A DNA stretch of 64,000 bases from Candidatus Endomicrobiellum agilis (GTDB lineage: Bacteria; Elusimicrobiota; Endomicrobiia; Endomicrobiales; Endomicrobiaceae): positions 1 to 64,000 of the forward strand of contig JAIXMX010000007.1 in assembly GCA_020328155.1 (NCBI GenBank). The letters run 5' to 3'. This document shows, piece after piece, positions 26,042 through 34,534 of the stretch (its first letter is position 1; each line of letters starts with the position of its first letter). The position numbers and the translations under genes were made by a program. The notes below the pieces were generated by a model. It ran no database searches and was not told the origin of the DNA. It saw only the letters and a list, made by a program, of their open reading frames with translations.

Positions 26042-27268
26042 ATGAACTTTTTTTCAAAGAAAACTTTCATATATTTCGTTATAATATTCATTTTTTGCTC
26101 TGTCGTTGTTGCTTTAATCGTTACAAAAAAGGTCTCGACTAAAGAATATACAGCTCCGACGAGAAATGATAAGCCCAATGCCGAAAAAGTAACGATTAAA
26201 CGCGGCGATACTTTCGCTCTGGCGATAAGAAATACAAGACTTTCCGAACAAGATTCAAGTGACATCATCGGAGAACTCAAAAAAGTCACAAACATTAATT
26301 ATTGCACACCGGGAGATTTTTTTGAAATATTTTATGATCCAAAAACTGGAAAATGGACGAACTTTTTGTATTATCCGTCAGGCATTTCATATTACTCAAT
26401 AACCAAATCCTCAGACAACATCATAAAAACAGAAAAAAAAGAATTTGAAATAGACACAAAAACATATAAAGCACAAGGAACTATCACTCATTCCCTATGG
26501 GCAGCGATGGAATCTCAAAATATACCAAGCGACATAATACTTTCTTTCACAAACATATTTGCAGGACATATAGACTTTTTCACAGGGGCTAAAAAAGGCA
26601 ACGTTTTTAAAATTGTCTACGAAATAAAACAGATAAACAAAAAAAATAAAAAGTTGTCATCAATGATTATTGCGGCGCGGTACGAGACAACTTCAAAAAC
26701 CAATACCGCCTTTTACTTTGAAACAAAAAATACAAAAACAGGCTGTTATTTCGACGAAAATGGCAAATCGTTAGAAAACGCATTCCTAAAAGCTCCTTTG
26801 TGTTTTAACAGAATAAGTTCGTCCTTTTCATACAGAAGATACCACCCTATACTAAAAGTTGTAAAAGCTCATGAGGGTATAGATTATGCCGCTCCTATTG
26901 GAACAGCAGTGGTGTCCATCGGAGACGGAACGGTTATAAAAGCACATTATGAGAAAGGAGGTTTCGGCAATTTAGTTGCCATAAAACATCCAAACGGCTA
27001 TGAAACGCAGTACGCACATCTCTTAAAGTACGGAAAAGGGATAAAGAAAGGTAAGAAAGTAACTCGAGGGCAGATAGTGGGATACGTGGGTATGACAGGT
27101 CTTACTACTGGACCGCATTTAGATTTTAGAATAAAACATAAAGGCAAATTCTTCGATTACCAGAAAATGAGACAAGCGCCAGTCACAAAATTAACTGGCG
27201 AAGAAAAAAAAGAATTTAAAGAGAAAATTAAAAATCTTCTCGATACCGACACATCAGTAAAGCAATAG
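26042..27268 (+). CDS. membrane-anchored M23 peptidoglycan endopeptidase
   Basis: Likely a LytM-type hydrolase that trims peptidoglycan cross-links in the periplasm. It has 408 residues: an N-terminal membrane anchor (about 8-28), an OapA/Csd3-like regulatory domain (about 45-240, KRGDTFALAIRNTRLSE) and a C-terminal M23 domain. Zinc ligands HEGID and GPHLDF are present; the second motif has Asp where many relatives have His (HLHF), a variant I recall in other M23 proteins. No ribosome site precedes the ATG, fitting a near-leaderless mRNA. It stands alone, divergent from the DUF1015 pseudogene. Confidence 0.9.
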   Translation: MNFFSKKTFIYFVIIFIFCSVVVALIVTKKVSTKEYTAPTRNDKPNAEKVTIKRGDTFALAIRNTRLSEQDSSDIIGELKKVTNINYCTPGDFFEIFYDPKTGKWTNFLYYPSGISYYSITKSSDNIIKTEKKEFEIDTKTYKAQGTITHSLWAAMESQNIPSDIILSFTNIFAGHIDFFTGAKKGNVFKIVYEIKQINKKNKKLSSMIIAARYETTSKTNTAFYFETKNTKTGCYFDENGKSLENAFLKAPLCFNRISSSFSYRRYHPILKVVKAHEGIDYAAPIGTAVVSIGDGTVIKAHYEKGGFGNLVAIKHPNGYETQYAHLLKYGKGIKKGKKVTRGQIVGYVGMTGLTTGPHLDFRIKHKGKFFDYQKMRQAPVTKLTGEEKKEFKEKIKNLLDTDTSVKQ

Positions 27269-27647
27269 TTTGGGTTCAAATTTTAGTGATAATCAATGAT
27301 CGGCCATCCAATTTCTCCGATAAATTGAAGTTTTTTAACCGCAATTAACTATATTTTTTCTAAATATTTCTTTTCTCTCGCAAGAGAAAAACCTATCAAA
27401 AAAAGAAAAGAGGAAATATTGCTTTATGTGTTATCCCCAAACCTCAATATTTCCATCAAATAAGAAAAAGTAAAAAGAAAGTTTACTCAATCCTCAAAAA
27501 GAGTTTCTCGCTCGAATATGAGAGCACGAAATCGGTAGGTAAGTCCGCTTAATATGTGAGGTTCTGAAATTAAGGATGCAACAGTTGCAGTCGCAAAGTT
27601 TAACTATTACGAAAAAGAGGAGGTTGTTTGAGGAAATAAAACATGGT
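27269..27647. other. 379-base gap with two hairpins, no gene
   Basis: Lies between the convergent M23 and pgpA genes. TTTTCTCT/AGAGAAAA (27371-27378, 27383-27390) is a small stem; GGAAATATTG/CAATATTTCC (27412-27421, 27445-27454) is a perfect 10-bp inverted repeat with a 23-base loop. Either could act in termination, but neither has a clean T-run. No coding recognised. Confidence 0.5.
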
Positions 27648-28097
27648 TCAATATATCACAAATCTCGCAATCTGCAATATTACATTCGCAAGTATTCCTG
27701 CTACAACATCATCTATGGTAATTCCAAAACCGCCTCTTATTTTCTGAATTTTTTTTATAAACAGCGGTTTTTTAATATCAAATATCCTAAACAATAAAAA
27801 GCCTGCAAACAAAAACATAAAGGTTTTAGGTAAAAACGCAACTGAACACCACATTCCAGCAACTTCGTCTACAACTATTTTTCGATCATCTTTTTTATTA
27901 TAAATATTTTCGGCAAGCGAAGAAAATAAAACTGAAATAATAAATATCGCAGCAAGCACAAAAACTTGAAATATATAAGTATCTGGAACAAATAGCACCC
28001 AAAGCAAAATACCGACTAAACTGCCGAATGTCCCTGAAGCGTATTTTATATAACCCGTACCAAAAACTGAAGAAAAAAATATTACTATTTTATCCAT
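27648..28097 (-). CDS. pgpA: phosphatidylglycerophosphatase A
   Basis: Removes the phosphate from phosphatidylglycerophosphate to give phosphatidylglycerol. It has 149 residues with three or four membrane segments. Family blocks GTGYIKYASGTFGSL, VVDEVAGMW, LFRIFDIKKP and GGFGITIDDVVAG are present; the acidic residues in these blocks are the catalytic candidates. It overlaps the end of pgsA by eight bases, so the enzyme that makes its substrate is translated just upstream. Confidence 0.94.
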   Translation of the reverse strand: MDKIVIFFSSVFGTGYIKYASGTFGSLVGILLWVLFVPDTYIFQVFVLAAIFIISVLFSSLAENIYNKKDDRKIVVDEVAGMWCSVAFLPKTFMFLFAGFLLFRIFDIKKPLFIKKIQKIRGGFGITIDDVVAGILANVILQIARFVIY

Positions 28098-28713
28098 TTT
28101 TACTGAGCAATTTTCTGTATTTCAACATATAGTTTACGCCTGAATAAACCGTAAACACAACAGTAATAAAAGTTGCCCAAAAAGGTATCCTTTTCATTAT
28201 AAGCACCAATGTGGCATAAGAACCGCAATCATAAAGCTTAAGAGTATCCGGCGTTAGCCTCACAAACTTAAAAAGCGTTTCATTTATTATTAAAATCAAT
28301 AATGTTAGTATAATTGCGACTATCTGCGATACGGTTTTGAATTTTCCGGATTTATCTGCAGGTATAATTATGTTTTTGGCAGCAGCGATAGAACGAAGTC
28401 CTGTGATTACAAACTCCCTTCCAATTATGATAATGACCATCCACGCGGAAATGCCGAGCATCGGAATGCCAACAAAACATATAAAAGCAGCGGATATCAA
28501 CAGCTTATCGGCAAGAGGATCTAAAAATATTCCCAAAAGCGTTATAATTTTATTTTTTCTCGCTATTTGTCCGTCAAAAAAATCTGTAATCGACGCAGCG
28601 CAGAAAACAACCAGCGCTAAAATACTATTACAGACGCCGCCTAATTCCATAAACAAAATAAAAAACGGAACCATAAATATTCTTGCTATAGTAAGTTTAT
28701 TTGCTAAATTCAT
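28090..28713 (-). CDS. pgsA: CDP-diacylglycerol-glycerol-3-phosphate 3-phosphatidyltransferase
   Basis: Makes phosphatidylglycerophosphate in the inner membrane. It has 207 residues with several membrane spans. The complete CDP-alcohol phosphotransferase motif is visible: Asp44, Asp47-Gly48, Ala51-Arg52, Gly61, Asp65, Asp69. GGAGAG precedes the ATG. It precedes pgpA, an enzymatic pair. A related CDP-alcohol enzyme is possible, but the position next to pgpA supports pgsA. Confidence 0.94.
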   Translation of the reverse strand: MNLANKLTIARIFMVPFFILFMELGGVCNSILALVVFCAASITDFFDGQIARKNKIITLLGIFLDPLADKLLISAAFICFVGIPMLGISAWMVIIIIGREFVITGLRSIAAAKNIIIPADKSGKFKTVSQIVAIILTLLILIINETLFKFVRLTPDTLKLYDCGSYATLVLIMKRIPFWATFITVVFTVYSGVNYMLKYRKLLSKNG

Positions 28714-28769
28714 TTAATCTCTCCGCTTTTAGTATCACCTTAAATAAATTCCGTTTAAAAATAAAAGCG

Positions 28770-30074
28770 TCAAATATATACTCTTATATTATAACCGTTA
28801 ACGTTTCTTATTTTTGCTTTACAAAATTCTCCCACGGCAAGAGGTTTATCGTCTGCCAACATCATATTTCCATCAATTTCAGGAGATTGAAAACTGCTTC
28901 TTCCTTTTATATGATATCTGTTTCCTTCTTTTAAGCAGCTCTCGACGAGAAATTCAACAATATTGTTTTTCATTCCATCAATTTTCGATTTAAAAATACT
29001 ATATTGTATGTTTTCTAGCAATATTCTTCTCTCTTTTGCGACGGTAGGTTTAATATGTTTTTTAAATTTTGACGAAACAGCTTCCTTTATATTAGAATAC
29101 TCAAAAACTCCGACATATTGAAAGTACCCGAGATCTAAAAAATTTACAAGCTCGCTCACATCCTTTTTCGTCTCGCCGGGAAAACCAGTCATCACTGACG
29201 TCCTTAAAACAATATCGGGCAATTTACTCTTTATTTTCTCAATAATACCAGCGGTATTCAACGGACGTTTCATTGCAGACAAAACATTTCTGCTTATATG
29301 TTGTATGGGAATATCCATGTAACTGCAAATATTTTTATGCTCTTTAAACACTTCAATTAACCCATCGGTAACACTCGACGGATAAGCGTAAAGCAGTCTT
29401 ACCCATTTTAATCCGTTTATTTTTGAAAGCTTCGCAAGCAGTTTATCCAAAACAAAAGCGCCGTAAACGTCAAGCCCATAACTCGTTGTGTCTTGGGCTA
29501 TTAATATAAGCTCCTTTATACCACTTCCCGCCAACGCTTTGGCTTCGTCGACTAAAGATTCTATTGTACGACTTTCGTATTTTCCGCGTAGCGCAGGAAT
29601 TACGCAAAAACTGCATCTATGGTCGCACCCTTCGGCAATTTTTAAATACGCTGAAGGCATGTTTGAAGAAAGCATTCTATAATTCGAATTATTTAAACCG
29701 CCGGGAGGTAAAAGAAGCTTATCAAAATTTTTATTGAAGATTAAATCCGGCAGATGCCGCAACGTACCAGTACCCGCAAACCCATCGATGTCTGGGAAAA
29801 GCGAAGACATTTTTTCTTTCAACAACTGCGGGAGACAACCTGAAACATACACGCGCAAATCTCTCTTTTTTTTAATGCTTAAAACAGCGCGTATAAATTT
29901 TTCGGATTCCGCTCTTGCAGTTTCTATAAAAGAACAAGTGTGTATCACGGCAATATCGGCTTCATCAAGATTATTACTTATCGTAAGACCCTTACTTTGA
30001 AAAATTCCAAGCAAATACTCAGCTTCAACAGTATTTTTGGGACATCCTAAAGCTATTACAACTACTTTTTGCAT
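28770..30074 (-). CDS. rimO: ribosomal protein uS12 methylthiotransferase
   Basis: Radical-SAM enzyme that adds a methylthio group to an Asp of S12. It has 434 residues: an N-terminal Fe-S domain with Cys11 (LGCPKN), Cys47 and Cys80; radical-SAM cluster Cys150-x3-Cys154-x2-Cys157 (EGCDHRCSFC); and a C-terminal TRAM domain. The GCPKN opening separates RimO from MiaB. It lies eight bases after the rodZ-like gene. Confidence 0.95.
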   Translation of the reverse strand: MQKVVVIALGCPKNTVEAEYLLGIFQSKGLTISNNLDEADIAVIHTCSFIETARAESEKFIRAVLSIKKKRDLRVYVSGCLPQLLKEKMSSLFPDIDGFAGTGTLRHLPDLIFNKNFDKLLLPPGGLNNSNYRMLSSNMPSAYLKIAEGCDHRCSFCVIPALRGKYESRTIESLVDEAKALAGSGIKELILIAQDTTSYGLDVYGAFVLDKLLAKLSKINGLKWVRLLYAYPSSVTDGLIEVFKEHKNICSYMDIPIQHISRNVLSAMKRPLNTAGIIEKIKSKLPDIVLRTSVMTGFPGETKKDVSELVNFLDLGYFQYVGVFEYSNIKEAVSSKFKKHIKPTVAKERRILLENIQYSIFKSKIDGMKNNIVEFLVESCLKEGNRYHIKGRSSFQSPEIDGNMMLADDKPLAVGEFCKAKIRNVNGYNIRVYI

Positions 30075-30082
30075 AATATAAT

Positions 30083-30835
30083 TTATTGACGTCTCTTTTC
30101 TAAAATAACCGTATTGACATCTTGCACAGATCCTGAAACCACATCAACCTGCTCTCCGTTAAAAAACACTTTAACACCGGGCGCATAACCTACTTTTAGC
30201 GTAAAAGATTTATCAGCTTCCCATGAATTTTTACCGCCTTCAGCAATAGTTCCTTCAAAAACCATCTTATCGTCAGAATTTATTTTAATCCAAACAGTCC
30301 TAATAGCCTCAATAAGAAGTTTCTGTCTAGCACTGGACGAAATTTCTTTATTTTCTCCAACGGCGGGAGCAATTACACCAGTCTGCTCACGATTATTTGA
30401 AGTTTCGATTCGCAGCGGCGTTTCAACAGACGGACGAACACTTGAAACATTCTTGCTAAGATATAAAAAAAGCACAAAAAACGCCGTTACTATTGCAAAC
30501 ACTATCATCAGCAGTTTTTTAGCACTAATTTTACTTTTTAGAGAAGTTTCCTTGTTTAATTTCCCGTCCGCATTTGTGGAGTGTTCTTTTTCAACGGACA
30601 TTTGGCGCTTTCTTATATCAAGTTTCTTAAGTAGTTCTTCCGGGTCAAAACCAAGGTATTCGGCGTACGATCTAACAAAACTTTTATAATACACCTCCGC
30701 AAAAAAAACGCTCATATCGCCATCTTCAATTGCAGAAATATATTTTTCCTGAATTTTAGTGACCTCTTGGACGTCAGTAAGAGATATGTTCATTTTTCTA
30801 CGTTTTTCTTTAAGCAATTTTCCTATTTCTTTCAT
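30083..30835 (-). CDS. rodZ: RodZ-like membrane protein with N-terminal HTH
   Basis: Likely links MreB to the membrane for rod-shape control. It has 250 residues: an Xre-type HTH (about 1-70, KEIGKLLKEKRRKMNISLTD), a basic linker, one membrane span (about 107-127) and a periplasmic DUF4115-type beta domain (about 170-250). Other HTH-TM proteins share this plan. It sits in a lolA-rodZ-rimO run. Confidence 0.85.
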   Translation of the reverse strand: MKEIGKLLKEKRRKMNISLTDVQEVTKIQEKYISAIEDGDMSVFFAEVYYKSFVRSYAEYLGFDPEELLKKLDIRKRQMSVEKEHSTNADGKLNKETSLKSKISAKKLLMIVFAIVTAFFVLFLYLSKNVSSVRPSVETPLRIETSNNREQTGVIAPAVGENKEISSSARQKLLIEAIRTVWIKINSDDKMVFEGTIAEGGKNSWEADKSFTLKVGYAPGVKVFFNGEQVDVVSGSVQDVNTVILEKRRQ

Positions 30836-30843
30836 TGTATCTT

Positions 30844-31563
30844 CTAATTTAGTTTTATTATTTCAACACCGGCTAAAGCGTTGAATTTAAAAATATTTTT
30901 ATCCAACATGGGATTAAGAATATAACTCTTAAATATGATTTCAGCTTTGACTCCGTCAGATTCTATAACGGCTTTACCTGGACACATAGTCGTTTTCGAG
31001 ACATATATTTTAATATTCCAATCTTCATTTTTCATCGGATTAATTTTAATTACGACATATTTTTCATTTTCGCCGCTAAAGCTTATTACATTTGTCCTTT
31101 TTATTTTTCTCCAGTTGCTTCCAAAACTTATAATGGTTGCCGGAGTAAAATCTTTGTCTATGACATTTTTCCAATCATCAATTACAGCCTGTTCGTTTTC
31201 CGGGACATAAATCGTTATATTCCCGCCGTCAATATATATTTGCTGTTCCTGCGGCGTTCTTTGATTTATGTAAATGCTATCCGGCTTCTTTAAAAACAGC
31301 GTTCCTGCGAATTCCTGTTTTTCTTTTGTGGATTCAAAAAATATACTCCGGGTATAATCTGCTTTAAGCGTGTTTATTTTTTTTTCAGCCTCTTCCATCT
31401 TCTTAAGAATATCGCTGAGACTATTATTTTCTATTTGCGCTAAAACACCGATTGGCAAAACAAGCGCAATAGCAACGCAAACCGTTGCCGCAATGACACT
31501 GCTGTTTAGCAGCGACAAAAATATATTTCGCTTTTTGTTGCCGCCGTCGGCGCCGATTTTCAC
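30844..31563 (-). CDS. lolA: outer-membrane lipoprotein carrier LolA-like
   Basis: Periplasmic chaperone that ferries lipoproteins to the outer membrane. It has 239 residues: a signal peptide with hydrophobic core at about 23-41 ending near LAQ, then a single domain with KADYTRSIFFESTKEKQEFAG and LFLKKPDSIY, typical of LolA. The start is GTG at 31563, overlapping the ftsK stop by one base. A LolA protein fits the many lipoproteins encoded elsewhere in the window. Confidence 0.87.
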   Translation of the reverse strand: MKIGADGGNKKRNIFLSLLNSSVIAATVCVAIALVLPIGVLAQIENNSLSDILKKMEEAEKKINTLKADYTRSIFFESTKEKQEFAGTLFLKKPDSIYINQRTPQEQQIYIDGGNITIYVPENEQAVIDDWKNVIDKDFTPATIISFGSNWRKIKRTNVISFSGENEKYVVIKINPMKNEDWNIKIYVSKTTMCPGKAVIESDGVKAEIIFKSYILNPMLDKNIFKFNALAGVEIIKLN

Positions 31564-33728
31564 TATCCGTTCTCCACTTTCTCTTCTAAGTAGCGCCTGA
31601 TTTTATCATAGTCTATCTGCCATTTATTAGTGCCTTCCGGTTTCGTTATAAAACCTTCCGTTTCAAGAATGCTCAATATATTTGTAGCTTTTGCGGAACT
31701 GCCAAAATTCGCTTTAAGCAAATCCTGAGATATGCGCTTGCGCTCATTTATAAGCTTAAGCGCAGGAATTAAATTTTTCATTTTTTTTTCTTCGTCCGCA
31801 TTGAAACCACCGTTTCTCTCAACTTCGACGATTATCGGCTCGTACAGCCTCGGGAAATTCTGATTGTTTATAAAAGAAATAACTTTCCCTGCTTCTTTCA
31901 ACGAAACATAAGCTCCCTGAAGGCGAACCGGCCTCGCTTCTCCGGACGGCAAAAACAGCATATCTCCTTTGCCCATTAAGCATTCCGCTCCAAGCATATC
32001 TAAAACGACTCTCGAATCTATTTTAGACGTCGTCTGAAACGAGAGTCTTGCAGGAAAATTGGCTTTAATAATACCGGTTATAACATTAACTGAAGGTCTT
32101 TGCGTCGCAAGAATCAAATGTATCCCCACAGCCCTTGCCATCTGAGCTAAACGCTGTATGGAATCTTCTATTTCCTTCTGCACTACAATCATTAAATCAG
32201 CAAGTTCGTCAATTATAACTATAATATAAAACTCTTTCTCTCCTCCAGTTTCAGCCATTTTATTGTTGTAATCTTCAATATTTCTCGCCGTCTCCTTCGC
32301 AAATTTCCTATATCTTTCGTCCATAACGGTTACAAGTTTTTTTAAAGCCGCCGCTGCTTCTCTGGGACCGGTTATAATACCCGCATCAGCCGCACAAACG
32401 CACGGATTATATATGTGCGGAATATCTTTATAAACAGTCATTTCAACGCGTTTAGGATCAATTAACATAAATTTCACTTCGTCGGGACGCGCTTTATACA
32501 AAATAGAGAGTATTATAGTATGAATGCCGACACTTTTTCCCGAACCCGTAGCACCCGCAATTAAAAGATGCGGCATTGAAGCCAGATCAGTTACATAACC
32601 TGATCCGTCAGTTGTCTTTCCCAAAGCCAGAGTAAGCAGAGACTTTGAATTCTCAAAAGCGCCGCTTTCTAAAATTCCTCTCAAACCGACGATAACGCCT
32701 GAAAGGTTAGGCACTTCTATTCCCACAACCGCTTTCTCAGGTATAGGAACAACTCTTATAGATGCAGTACGCATGGCAAGAGAAATATTATCTACAATAT
32801 TTGATACAGTCTGTATTCTTATTCCTGGAGCTAAAACCAAATCATAACGCGTTACTACAGGACCAGGAATAATATCTTTAACTTCTGCGCCGATATCAAA
32901 ATCTGCAAGAGTAGCTCTCAAAAGCTCCGCTCTTTTTAAAAGTTCGTTTTTGTCCGTCTCAAAATTTGCGGCAGAATCATTCTTAAGCAAATCGGCAGGA
33001 GGAAGCTTATAATCAAAAATCTTGCTATTAACTTTTGTCTGTTCAACGACGGCATAATTATCAAGATTTTTCGCTTTTTTCCTTTCTTCTTTTTCCTGTT
33101 TGTTTACAATATTAGGTTTAGAAATTCCGCCCCCGAATTTCTGCTGTGCTACAGATTCCCGTTTTTTTTCCGATACGGCGCTCTGAATTTTTTCTTCTTC
33201 AGGTTTTATCATGCTCTCTTTCATACTATTCAGGCAATTATACGCGCAAGCTCTCAGCGGAATCTTCAAAAGCCTCGCAACCGATAATAAAAAAATTGCC
33301 GCAATAACGGCAAAACCAAGCCGCATGCCAAAAAGTTCTTTAAAAAACGGATGCAGATTATCTCCTATCCAGCCGCCGTAAATTTTTGGCTTAGGCGCAA
33401 ACATAAAACGTATTGACTCGGACAACATCGAAGAGGAAATAATACAGATAACAGACCATATAAAATCAAGTCTCTCTCTCAGCTTCACGGAATGCCTAAC
33501 GTGTATCACAAAATACCGCAAAAATATCAAAGGCAAAATATACGACGCCGTTCCGAATACGCCAAACATCACAGCATAGAATGCCTGCCCGAGTATCCCC
33601 GATCTAGCTGGAATAATAAAAACATAAGCGCTTAGAAAAGACGACAAAGCAAAAAACAGGGACGCGGCTTCCCTGTTTCTTTTTGAACTGTTCTGTTTCT
33701 TATTTTTAACTTTTTTATTTTTCCTCAC
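31563..33728 (-). CDS. ftsK: DNA translocase FtsK/SpoIIIE
   Basis: Pumps chromosome DNA through the septum and activates dimer resolution. The GTG at 33728 has AGAGGA about nine bases upstream and gives 721 residues; the frame is open to a TTG at 33845, which lacks a ribosome site. A basic N-terminus is followed by about four membrane spans, a charged linker, the alpha/beta motor with GATGSGKS (near residue 395) and a C-terminal winged helix (gamma) that reads orienting sequences. The linker is short compared with E. coli FtsK. Confidence 0.93.
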   Translation of the reverse strand: MRKNKKVKNKKQNSSKRNREAASLFFALSSFLSAYVFIIPARSGILGQAFYAVMFGVFGTASYILPLIFLRYFVIHVRHSVKLRERLDFIWSVICIISSSMLSESIRFMFAPKPKIYGGWIGDNLHPFFKELFGMRLGFAVIAAIFLLSVARLLKIPLRACAYNCLNSMKESMIKPEEEKIQSAVSEKKRESVAQQKFGGGISKPNIVNKQEKEERKKAKNLDNYAVVEQTKVNSKIFDYKLPPADLLKNDSAANFETDKNELLKRAELLRATLADFDIGAEVKDIIPGPVVTRYDLVLAPGIRIQTVSNIVDNISLAMRTASIRVVPIPEKAVVGIEVPNLSGVIVGLRGILESGAFENSKSLLTLALGKTTDGSGYVTDLASMPHLLIAGATGSGKSVGIHTIILSILYKARPDEVKFMLIDPKRVEMTVYKDIPHIYNPCVCAADAGIITGPREAAAALKKLVTVMDERYRKFAKETARNIEDYNNKMAETGGEKEFYIIVIIDELADLMIVVQKEIEDSIQRLAQMARAVGIHLILATQRPSVNVITGIIKANFPARLSFQTTSKIDSRVVLDMLGAECLMGKGDMLFLPSGEARPVRLQGAYVSLKEAGKVISFINNQNFPRLYEPIIVEVERNGGFNADEEKKMKNLIPALKLINERKRISQDLLKANFGSSAKATNILSILETEGFITKPEGTNKWQIDYDKIRRYLEEKVENG

Positions 33729-33967
33729 AAAAACAATCCTCTTTAACAGAAAAACTTTGGGGAATTCATTTTGGAGAAATTCTGCGACTGTATTCAAGAT
33801 GTCTGATAATCGTCCTCTCTTCTTTTGAGGGTCAATCCAACGCAAGATAAAACATTGAATTGAACAGGCTGAGACTTGCCTTTATTTTTTTCGACGGTTT
33901 CCTGCAAATAAAACCACGCTTTATCCGCTAGAGTCTATTTTTCTATTCTACGACATTCCGTTTATCG

Positions 33968-34411
33968 TCATACTTTTTCCACTTTAAACAAATCCTGTCC
34001 CGAATTTACCGGTTTTCCATTTTCCGCTAATACTTTCAATATTTTCGCTTTAAAAGTGGCTTTTATTTCATTCATAACTTTCATCGCTTCGATTATGCAT
34101 ACGGTTTTTCCGATATCCACAACATCTCCCTCATTTACAAATACAGGGGACGATGGAGACGGAGATTTATAAAACACACCCGCTATAGGCGTCTTTATAG
34201 TTTCGCCTAAAACCACCGGGACTTTAATATCCTCTTGTACAACGGTCTGCTTTTTCTGAACTACTGTCTGATCATTTTTATTTCCGTCGTGATCTTTACG
34301 TTTTATGCAAACACTGTAATCTTTTGAGTTTATCTCAAGTTCCTGAATTTTTTCTTCTTTCATTATTTCATAAAGAGATTTTACTTTGCTCTTAATGTCT
34401 TCATTAACCAT
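33968..34411 (-). CDS. accB: biotin carboxyl carrier protein (copy 2)
   Basis: A second biotinyl carrier, distinct from the one at 3.7 kb. The ATG at 34411 (147 residues) has AAAAGG nine bases upstream; a TTG at 34420 is the alternative. N-terminal helix, short charged linker, then PSPSSPVFVNEGDVVDIGK and biotin site EAMK (Lys111). Compared with copy 1 it has the more classic AccB linker and the SPSP segment. It is not next to a carboxylase. It could serve acetyl-CoA carboxylase or another biotin enzyme. Confidence 0.93.
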   Translation of the reverse strand: MVNEDIKSKVKSLYEIMKEEKIQELEINSKDYSVCIKRKDHDGNKNDQTVVQKKQTVVQEDIKVPVVLGETIKTPIAGVFYKSPSPSSPVFVNEGDVVDIGKTVCIIEAMKVMNEIKATFKAKILKVLAENGKPVNSGQDLFKVEKV

Positions 34412-34534
34412 ATCCGTCAACCTTTTTATAAAAAATACGGAGTCTTGAGCGCAAAGAGTTGAATTAACGCTAACTGTAAAAAATATTTAATGTATTCTTT
34501 AACCCAAAGTCTTCTCTTTCCAAACCCCGCACCG

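Noticed and set aside
27576-27797. 73-codon ORF on + overlapping pgpA
   Set aside because: Mostly antisense to the conserved end of pgpA and without family features.
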